Source: Isohypsibius dastychi (Eukaryota; Tardigrada; Eutardigrada; Parachela; Isohypsibiidae). Taken from it: a stretch of 14,697 nt of DNA. Under the pieces are notes generated by a model. The model made no database searches. It was given only the letters and a program-made list of their open reading frames with translations, and had not been told where the DNA came from. Of this stretch, positions 8,333 to 14,697 are shown piece after piece (position 1 is the stretch's first letter; every line of letters starts with the position of its first letter). The stretch covers positions 1 to 14,697 of the forward strand of contig JAQIWT010000831.1 of the NCBI GenBank assembly GCA_034696485.1, written 5' to 3'. The translations under genes were made by a program, and so were the position numbers.

Positions 8333-8834
8333 GGGGAAATATTGTTCCATTTGTTTTCGCAAACAATCGATTTGCTTATCAACGTCAAAACAAAGACATA
8401 AAATTTTGTTCGTTTAGTTACAAACCACGTTTTGCTGTCGAGCTTTTCTGAATGAATCGTTGTTTCCGAAAAGCAATCGAGTTTCAATTTCCGGAAAACA
8501 AGGTTTCCTTGTGATGAACCCAGAGGGCTTTTCAACAAGATGGGACCACTTGCTCCGATTTATTTCAAATCGCCACGATATTTCCTGCTGAGAAAGAATG
8601 TTTCTGATTTTTTGCTTGAGTTTTGGCGAATGACAGTTTGGTGACAGCTTGAGATCTCGATGAGAGAGCTCAGAAAGTAAAGTTTGCGCTACTTTCACAT
8701 GAAACGAACGTTGGAACAATTCTAACAAACCCATTGAGTTTTAAAAATCAAGGACTGACAGTCAAACGGACAGATACATCATCGACGCAACAGGTAAGAA
8801 CTATATTTCACTCTACAACGCGGTGATAAAAAAT
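8333..8834 (-). other. Unrecognised stretch behind the second protease remnant
   Basis: Two overlapping minus-strand frames (8272-8538 and 8414-8734) are open for about 90-105 codons in different frames. Position alone, just downstream of a retroelement protease in the reading direction, would suit the protease-RT linker of a decayed pol, and a KLKQKIRNILSQ segment is vaguely like such linkers. No RT motif is present, so I do not assign it. Confidence 0.25.
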
Positions 8835-9273
8835 TCAGGAAATTAAGATTTGAAACTGAACGAACTGAAATAAAGGAGTAGTGAATGGAATGAATAATTC
8901 CAAACGACGGGATTCCAAATTGAACGAAGTACTGCACAAGAATGAATTTCCGAGCAACAGAGGAACAGGAAGATTATCCATCACCGCACGAATTTCTTCT
9001 AGTATTATGTCCCAAAATCGACAACTCCACCAGACATGAATTCTTAATTTCATGAACTGAGTCCAAAACCAAAATAATTGAAGGACTGCCTCAGACAAAA
9101 GTTTCTGCACCCGATATTTTCGAAAAATTTTCATTTTTAATATAAATCCCAGAACCAGTGTCGATAACACCAAAAAACAGCTCATTTTTAACCAGTTTTG
9201 CGCATGTGAGCGCTTCCACAGCAAATTTACAAACTGGCAATGACGCAGTGGAAGAACGTGCCTCATCATCCAC
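8835..9273 (-). pseudogene. pro: Retroviral-type aspartic protease, second element
   Basis: The frame starting at 9273 encodes KNELFFGVIDTGSGIYI, with the catalytic DTGS at 9151-9162, and meets TGA at 9091-9093. Beyond it the same frame continues recognisably for about 40 codons. The C-terminal part is in another frame and includes VPLLLGNSFL (LLLGNSFL at 8937-8960), the conserved hydrophobic-Gly segment of this fold, followed by a FNLES strand. It would process the element polyprotein. At least one nonsense change and one frame change make it non-functional. Motif spacing supports the call well. Confidence 0.85.
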
Positions 9274-9770
9274 AGAGTGAAGTTTCCCGACGGCTGTGTC
9301 GTCGGAAACGTCAACATCAGCTGCGCCAGTGCAGCAGCTTGTATCTGAGGATACGCAAATGAACCAGATGACTGATTATAATTCGAGGTCGTGAAGCCAT
9401 TATTTGGTTTAAATGGTTGCGACTGGACGTTATCCCATGGAAACCAGGAGCCGTAGGTTGAGAAAAACGAGGTTGAAAATTTCCATTTCTGTTATCGAAA
9501 ATTTCACACTAATAGAATTTTTTTGGTTATAACAAGAGCAACGACTTCCAGCGTTCATGCGAGCTCCGCAATCGCAAAACATATGACCGAGTCGATGTCA
9601 GTCATTGCAAGTGATTTTCAGAGGTCCAAAATTTCTCTGACAACGGTTATTATTGTTCTGGTTATTTCGATAGTTTCGATGGTGAACTTCGTCTGAAATT
9701 CTGAGATTGGTCGTGATTGGGTTTGGAACGTTCAGTTTTCATTCTTTCGAACTCAGCAATGAATTCCTAA
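9274..9770 (-). pseudogene. gag: gag C-terminal part with damaged CCHC knuckle, second element
   Basis: Read leftwards there is a charged segment (EFERMKTERSKPNHD), then an Asn/Arg-rich stretch (NYRNNQNNNN), then a zinc knuckle at 9568-9609. The knuckle spacing is intact, C-x2-[stop]-x4-H-x4-C, but the codon for the second cysteine is TGA (9598-9600), one base from TGC or TGT. A Gln/Ala-rich linker in another frame leads into the protease. The RNA-binding domain is recognisable but dead. The capsid domain expected upstream (9771 and beyond) was not recognised. Confidence 0.75.
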
Positions 9771-10306
9771 AAAACTTGGTTTGTGGAGAAATCAGGTTGC
9801 GAGGATTCGGAAGTCTGTTTCAAACGAGCAGAAATCTGATCCGAGAGTGGACGATGAAATATTGACGCCAGAAGAAGGGCACAGATGGAAAACTATTCAC
9901 GATGCTAGAACTGCGGAAGGATGTGACCTCACGCTGTTTCATAAAGTTGGCGATGCACAAGTTCTATTACATGATAATCAGCTCAAACGGTCTGAATCAT
10001 AATGAGTCGCTCACAGCTCAAGCAAAATCCGGCGAGACTCTTCAAAATGCCTGTTGTTGCATTAAAATCGCTTCCTTGCAGTCAGCTCATCGCACCGCAT
10101 CATATTGAGTCGTATGGGCCACACTTGTCGAAAACTGTATGAAACTCGGCATGATGATCCCTGCACTCGTATAGCAGTGAAGTTGCTCCATGGCTTTCGA
10201 TAGTGTGACACGATTTAAGGAAAAGTTCACGTGCGTTTCTGGCCTTCAGACAGTTGTTCCCCTAAATGCAGGTTGGACCAAAGGCGGGTCAGATGGCCAC
10301 GCGTGA
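9771..10306. other. No assigned gene; short open frames on both strands
   Basis: A plus-strand frame at 9781-10002 (73 codons) contains FHKVGDAQVLLHDNQLKR, which loosely recalls the C-terminal region of retroelement integrases, but without the upstream catalytic core. On the minus strand, about 10105-10245, a 40-50 codon frame (segment NARELFLKSCHTIES) is open and could be decayed gag of the adjoining element. Neither is firm enough to name. Confidence 0.25.
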
Positions 10307-11077
10307 TCAACTTTCTCGACGAGAGAAATCACATTTCCTCCTGACCGTCGTCGTCTTCGTCACTGTGAGCCCACCAACGTCATTGACCGTTGAAGAGCAC
10401 TCGATTGTTTCGTAATCCAACTTCTTTGGACTACTCTTTAGATCCTCCTTGATTTCCGGTATTTCGTCTCGACTCTTCTCCGTTTGCGATCTCGTAATAG
10501 TCTCACGCGCCGAATCTTCTGAATATCCCCCTCCAGTATCGTGGAAGCTCTAAGGACCATAAGCCGGGAACTTCATAAAATCTCGATAATGCGACAACGA
10601 TTGCGGAACCAAGAATGTGCTTGCGGAAGTTGCTACAGGGTACAACGAAAGAACGGACGGTTTTTGAGTCTTTGGCACCGACAATTCTGTGATCGCTACG
10701 ACTTCTAACTTGTCGAGTGAAATTGTTGATCGTGTTTGACATGAAAATCGATGGTCGGGCTTTTTGGCAGGTTGGCGATCCACTTGTTGCGGAAGCAAAA
10801 GCAAGTGCCACAAGCACACTGGATTTTGGGTAAGCTGGGGTTGACAGGCACGAAGACATGTTGCTCGATGAACGGTTGCCTCATATCCCTCGTCGAGAAC
10901 TTCACCACAGTCGCAGACGAATCTGAAGGGTTCAGGTTCTTGGTTCAAACTTGGTATGACGGAAGAAAATTTTTGTTGAGCGGGAGCATCACCGGTAGCA
11001 AGAAAAATGGGACTTAGAAGTGACTGACCCTCAAGCATGATAATATATTCCGGGACACAATGATATCCAGGACACAA
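10307..11077 (-). pseudogene. Long unidentified frame broken by one TAG
   Basis: One minus-strand frame runs from 11077 to the stop at 10307-10309, about 256 codons, interrupted only by TAG at 10550-10552. The first 175 codons hold a possible C2HC finger at 10856-10915 (CDCGEVLDEGYEATVHRATC: second Cys-x12-His-x3-Cys, though the first two Cys are one residue apart, not the usual two). The last 80 are charged, with acidic/basic then Thr-rich segments (GGLTVTKTTTVRRK), and the coding strand there is purine-rich. No family is recognised. It lies between two retroelement remnants, so it could be a pseudogene, an exon, or a lost element's gag or envelope-like region. Confidence 0.35.
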
Positions 11078-11082
11078 TGATA
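11053..11082. repeat. Short tandem duplication
   Basis: GGACACAATGATA occurs at 11053-11065 and again at 11070-11082, a 17-bp period. It lies at the start of the long minus-strand frame. Confidence 0.7.
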
Positions 11083-11161
11083 GTCAGTTGCAAAACCATA
11101 TCAGATTCGAACTTTGACCGGGAACTGCACACCTGACAGAACAAGGAAGATAATCACCGAA

Positions 11162-11290
11162 CCCATGGTTGAAATCCTATGACCGGAAGCACTTTTGAGT
11201 CGCCTTATTGATGTGATCAGTAGCACTTGAACGATCGTTGACCTTAGAAATTACCACAATGAAATGCAAACCGCTGTCCACAAAACAGGA
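11162..11290 (-). pseudogene. pro: Degenerate aspartic protease N-terminal part, third element
   Basis: A minus-strand frame encodes SCFVDSGLHFIVVISKV, with DSG at 11270-11278. Asp-Ser-Gly is an accepted active-site variant in retroelement proteases, and the flanking hydrophobic residues and following I-S fit the family, although the usual Ala after Gly is Leu. The frame meets TAG roughly 90 nt later and the C-terminal half is not recognisable. Position directly after the nucleocapsid region supports the call. Confidence 0.5.
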
Positions 11291-11449
11291 GCAATAATTT
11301 TTTTAATAAGCAAGCCTGCCTGTGGAGTGAGTTTGCTCGAAAATATAGAAAGAATCCTGCAATCAGAACTTTCACTGAGGCTTGACTTCATCTGGTTTCC
11401 TCCACGACGAACTTCTGATCCAGAGGGAGTCACATCGCATTGTGTTCTC

Positions 11450-12122
11450 TCATCGCTGCGATGAAAAAACACAAAAGACAAGATCGCGGAGGCCGGTTGT
11501 CAGGACCGCAAGAGTTAGCTCGTGAGCGATCTTCGTGATAATACTTGTTTCAATCCTGCTTGTTTCGATTCGGTTGAACATGTGTGTTCTGTTGGTTGAA
11601 CGACGGCCTTGGGCGATTGTCTGAACGTGGACGATTGATTTTATAGTTTGACTCAATATTATTGTATTGCGGTGGCGATAAACGTTTGGGATGATTTCGG
11701 ATTTTGGAGTTTTGTCGATGACCTCTATAGTCTGGAGTTGTGGGTTCGTAGCTAGTGTGCCTGGGAGAAAAGTTCTGGTACTGATCGTTTCTGTTGCTGT
11801 AGTTGTTATTGAGGGTATCGTGTTTGAAGAACGGAAACGGAAATCAGGGTCAAAATTCTTGGGAATGCCTCTGTAATTGCTCATGTCTAGTGGCTTGAAA
11901 TTGACCTTATTTCTAGGGCAAGAATTTTTGTTCCTGAAAGAGCTGCAGTTTTGTTTACGATTGTTTGAATGTCTTGGAAGTTGGTTTAGGGATTCGGATG
12001 AACCAGAAGAGGAGTTTCGGTCGTCAGAAAATGTCATACGGGTTGAACGAATGTCCTGGTATTTGTTTGGGTTGATGATTGCCATTGGGTTCCCTGGAAC
12101 TACAAAGCTGCGGTTGCGTGGT
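11450..12122 (-). pseudogene. gag: gag nucleocapsid region, Asn/Arg/Ser-rich, third element
   Basis: Two frames share this stretch. One covers about 12122-11800 with polar segments such as SSSGSSESLNQLPRHSNNRK. The second is clearer from about 11820 to 11450 and is rich in Asn, Gln, Arg and Pro (INRPRSDNRPRPSFNQQN), with TGA near 11550. At 11469-11480 it encodes C-L-L-C. The next frame offers HRSDERTQC, so a knuckle with altered spacing may have been here, but no intact CCHC can be shown. The composition is typical of nucleocapsid RNA-binding regions. Confidence 0.65.
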
Positions 12123-12677
12123 TCATTGTTGTTCCAGTAAATAACCTAAATCGCCCTTTCTGCAGCTGTTTAAAAATCGGCAAAGGTTTGCAGGTTCATA
12201 AAGAACACTTTTTCTGAGTAACTCGAAAAGACCATTCGTCAGACGTCCGTTTTTTGATTTCACTGAAACTCCTTTCAATATTCCCTTCAATATACTCCTT
12301 TCAATATTCAATATTTCACAATTCGAGAGATGTAAATTTCGAGGACCTGAGCCATGTAGGGATAAAGGTTGTCGCTATCATGCACGGTTCTATCTGTTAG
12401 ACTCCGAATCAGGCGGGCTTCGTATCCCGGACCCTGCCAGTATGACAAAAATTCGTTATTGAGTTGTTTCCATTCTTTATGTGGTTTGGGACTTTGAGCT
12501 ATTAACCAGTCCCGAGATAAACCTTTGAGGTATAGTGTTAAACGTTTCAAGCATGTTGACTCCGTCAAGTTTTGGGCATCAGCTATGAGTTGATACGTCT
12601 TGAGCGAGGTGGCGACACAGGCATCATTTTCACCCCCACTGAAATCAGGTGGGTTAATTTGACTGGGTTTAGATGGC
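12123..12677 (-). pseudogene. gag: gag capsid domain, third element
   Basis: The N-terminal part (12677-12308) starts with PPDFSGGEND, then LKRLTLYLKGLSRDWL and EWKQLNNEFLSYW, the conserved hydrophobic and Trp pattern of the Retrotrans_gag capsid family. The C-terminal lobe follows in another frame (12311-12123), with GRLTNGLFELLRKSVLYEPA matching the L-x-GL-x-x-x-LR...P region that closes these capsids. The break between the lobes coincides with a 26-bp tandem duplication at 12268-12309. Capsid would form the particle shell. There is no ATG at the N-terminal side, since TAA lies a short way upstream, so the true start is lost. Confidence 0.82.
12268..12309. repeat. Partial 26-bp tandem duplication inside capsid
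   Basis: ACTCCTTTCAATATTC occurs at 12268-12283 and again at 12294-12309, offset 26 bp. An extra CAATATT pair follows. It sits exactly where the capsid reading frame changes. Confidence 0.75.
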
Positions 12678-13427
12678 ACCTGAGTGAGTGCTTTTGTTTA
12701 TGCGCTGGCGTTCATTTCATGAAGAGATGTGACATTGAATTCATCACTTTTTCTGTTCAATATGCTCTCATAATCAAGATTACCCGGTACTGTGTTTTAG
12801 TGAATTCATATCAATACCGACCATCTGGTTGTCAAACCGTGCCGGTGGATAAAGCTTTTGATTGACGCAACAAAATAACTTAGAGGCCGTTAGCGTTAGT
12901 TTGTAGTTTGAGCTGCCATGGATGAGCCCGCTATGCAGCCAACTGTTCAAGCGCGTAATACTGAATGATTTTTCATTGCTGCACACGCAACATCAAGCTT
13001 GCCTTGCATATTCAATCCATAACGGCTTGAAATGATTTTTGAAAGTGTGTAGATGAAGCACTCACCGTCGTTCAACTTACCCTTTCGACAGGATTGCAAT
13101 ATTTCCGTCTCCGCCACCCTTTCACTTCGCGAATTGATCAACCGAAGCTGGTTTGTCCTGTATTTAAAGAATGAAGCCGAAAAATCGAGTTTTTGCCCCA
13201 CAAAGAACAATTTTTTAATCAAAACTTTATTTGTTGTTCCTGGGCAGCCAGAATCTGCTGGAATTCAGTACACAGTTATTCCAGTACCGAAGACGATGAT
13301 ACACTCTATCAGTTTTTGTCCACGAATGAGCCCCTCAGTTTTGGTGGGCAGAAATGTGGATCAATATGACAAGATCATATCATTATTCTAAGGTAAAACA
13401 CATGAACATTAACAACTCTTTCCATAG
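12678..13427. other. Unassigned, possible upstream exons of the plus-strand gene
   Basis: ATG at 12918 opens a 16-codon plus-strand frame (MDEPAMQPTVQARNTE) and a pyrimidine-rich acceptor, CTTACCCTTTCGACAG, ends near 13092. Behind it one frame runs to about 13368 with only TGA at 13172-13174 inside. Another plus frame (13053-13391) is also open. Several splice combinations fit and none is compelling. No LTR or primer-binding site for the adjoining retroelement is evident. Confidence 0.25.
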
Positions 13428-14052
13428 TTCAGGTTCAGCTTCTTATATGTTCTAGCGAAGCTTCCAGCCTATCTGACCGAATGTGGCTGCAATGTTTTCC
13501 TACGTCATAAGAACGTTTTCGTTGCACCAGAGGAACTCAACGAGGCGGGTATTGGCTATAACTGACCAATAACTATTCATCAATATTTCTTGTTCTTCAG
13601 AATTTAATTTAAACGTTGTACCATTGAGGGAGAAGTTTATCGTCACCTGAGAGGAGTCGCGGCACCAAGATTTCAATCTCGGCTACAATTGCGTCGAGGC
13701 CGTTAATTTCGTTTTTGAGGAATGGATCCCGTATGGCATGATGGCGAGTTATTGTCGGTGCAAGAAAACGCAGCCATGCATTTCAATGGCGCCTTACAAC
13801 AGAAAGTACGAATCAGCTGAAGAATTAGCGAGGTGGATGAAAAGCGCTAGATCCCAAATCAACGAGAAGAAACAATTTCCACGAGAACTGGTGACGGAAA
13901 ATCAGCAAGGGAGAAGAGGTTAACATGGGAAGAATCGGATAAATCCTAAGACGAAATGTTCAATGATGATTTGGGTGGCGATAGATGATAACTCGGAGAG
14001 CGGAGTAGCTCGCAATGACGAGGTTCTCCCTGTAAAAGCTGGTGATGAATAA
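13428..14052 (+). pseudogene. Candidate two-exon gene fragment of unknown function
   Basis: Exon 13428-13548 encodes segments such as FLYVLAKLPAYLTECGCN and VFVAPEELNEA. A 52-nt GT..AG intron (13549-13600) with acceptor TTGTTCTTCAG follows, and phase 1 at the donor matches the next exon. That exon stays in one frame to TAA at 14050-14052, but with TGA at 13648-13650 and TAA at 13921-13923 inside, so either it is a pseudogene or more introns are missed. The later part is charged and purine-rich on the plus strand (YESAEELARWMKSARSQI). AATAAA overlaps the final stop region at about 14048. A competing frame also looks protein-like at 13615-13985. No domain is recognised. Confidence 0.35.
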
Positions 14053-14697
14053 ATCCAGAAATGGCATAGTCTTAATTTAGAATTCGGTATTTCAATGTAT
14101 TATTTATTTTTTGACAGAATCACTGATAACTTCCGCTTTTCTAAGGATCCAGACCGGCGGATGAAATTCATTCCCCACATTGCCGAGTTCTTTATAAGAT
14201 ATGTTTACTGCAGCTACTGTATTCTCTGAAAGCCATAATAATTTTGTTTTTACGGGTGCCTCAAGAAGGCTCATTCCGTCGCGGATGAACGAAGAGTGAC
14301 CAATCGTCTAGGCACCAATTTGCGGAACATTTTCGGAAAAATTCGGAGTAAGTTGATGAAGCTGTATAAGCACGGGAATCGCAGTCAGAGAATTTTGATC
14401 CGTCGCCGTATCGAGTTTACTCTGGGAGGAGCAGCGAAGTCTTTTTTGATATGACAATAATATATAATATATAATGTAAATAAAATCAGGGAGAAATCGA
14501 AATGACTTCTAAAATTGCGTAATACATATACATTTCATACCATTATTCTAGTTCTTCTATGTGTAGAATAAAAAGTACCCACAAGTTTAACAAGCAAAGT
14601 GCCCCTGACTGGGCAGATTTAAAAATAAGCCGTACGTTTTACAACGTAGAACATGCATTGAAGAATAATATCAATCACTTTTTTAGGGCCAAAAAAA
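14053..14697. other. AT-rich 3' stretch without a gene
   Basis: No sizeable frame, motif or RNA gene is visible. It contains an AT-rich run around 14455-14487 (ATAATATATAATATATAATG) and AATAAA near 14566. Confidence 0.4.

Larger units (their letters stand above)
8835..9770 (-). mobile_element. Second LTR retrotransposon remnant (gag nucleocapsid plus protease)
   Basis: On the minus strand a basic Asn-rich segment and a CCHC-like knuckle (9568-9609) are followed by a linker (about 9300-9480) and an aspartic protease (9273-8835). The order matches gag-pro of Ty3/Gypsy-like elements. The protease differs from the one at 880-1303 (DTGSG against DTGAG, with different flanks), so it represents a separate family. 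Frame changes and stops are frequent. No LTR is recognised, and RT is not visible downstream. Confidence 0.8.
11162..12677 (-). mobile_element. Third LTR retrotransposon remnant (gag capsid to protease)
   Basis: Read leftwards from 12677: capsid domain in two frames, a long Asn/Arg/Ser-rich nucleocapsid region with a Cys-containing end, and a degenerate protease active site. This is gag-pro order of a Ty3/Gypsy-like element. It is the only one of the three remnants here that keeps capsid. Stops and frame changes occur throughout. No LTR or primer-binding site was recognised to the right of 12677, and no RT to the left of 11162. Confidence 0.8.

Noticed and set aside
1-9600. Recurrent in-frame TGA codons (76, 331, 9093, 9598, 13648) suggesting a recoded genome
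   Set aside because: Expected residues differ (Trp at 331-333, Cys at 9598-9600), and TAA and TAG also interrupt the same frames, so ordinary nonsense decay explains them.
9781-10002. Plus-strand frame as an integrase C-terminal domain
   Set aside because: Only one short GD-x-VLL-like segment is suggestive; no catalytic core or zinc domain precedes it.
12678-13000. LTR and primer-binding site of the third retroelement
   Set aside because: No TG...CA bounded direct repeat pair or tRNA-complementary stretch could be found next to the capsid region.
1-14697. CRISPR array, bacterial operon, tRNA or rRNA genes
   Set aside because: No regularly spaced repeats, ribosome-binding sites or recognisable RNA genes were seen. 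The content is eukaryotic.

Overview
This is a eukaryotic, probably metazoan, genomic window built mostly of decayed repeats with a few gene fragments between them. The pointers are Ty3/Gypsy-type gag and pol remnants, a TTAA-flanked piggyBac-type element, and GT..AG introns of about 52-74 nt with pyrimidine-CAG acceptors. Short introns and TTTTCAG-like acceptors would suit a nematode or another compact invertebrate genome, but nothing seen fixes the taxon. There is no sign of bacterial gene organisation.

Layout. 1-1844 (minus): a truncated Ty3/Gypsy-like retroelement read leftwards as nucleocapsid, protease, reverse transcriptase (RT). It runs off the left edge inside RT and carries several stops and frame changes. 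1846-2871 (plus): overlapping protein-like open frames of unknown identity. 3486-4702 and 6197-8332: two direct copies of an old ~1.2 kb repeat; the second is split by an 891-bp non-autonomous piggyBac-like element (6880-7770) with intact TTAA duplications. 4643-5618 (plus): the 3' part of a candidate spliced gene, five exons whose splice phases all agree, with one in-frame TAA. 8835-9770 (minus): a second retroelement remnant (nucleocapsid knuckle and DTG protease). 10307-11077 (minus): a long open frame broken by a single TAG, not recognised. 11162-12677 (minus): a third Ty3/Gypsy remnant (capsid, Asn/Arg-rich nucleocapsid, DSG protease). 13428-14052 (plus): a second candidate spliced gene or pseudogene. 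The rest shows no feature I can support.

How it fits together. All three retroelement remnants lie on the minus strand, and none has recognisable LTRs or an intact frame. The best-preserved features are the piggyBac-like insertion, which copy A of the repeat shows as an unoccupied site, and the phase-consistent exons at 5021-5618. I found no convincing new defence, mobile or regulatory system. The items most worth following are the piggyBac end architecture, the unevenly conserved block inside the duplicated repeat, and the two unidentified spliced genes. Many stretches here look open in several frames at once, so confidences for unrecognised frames are kept low.
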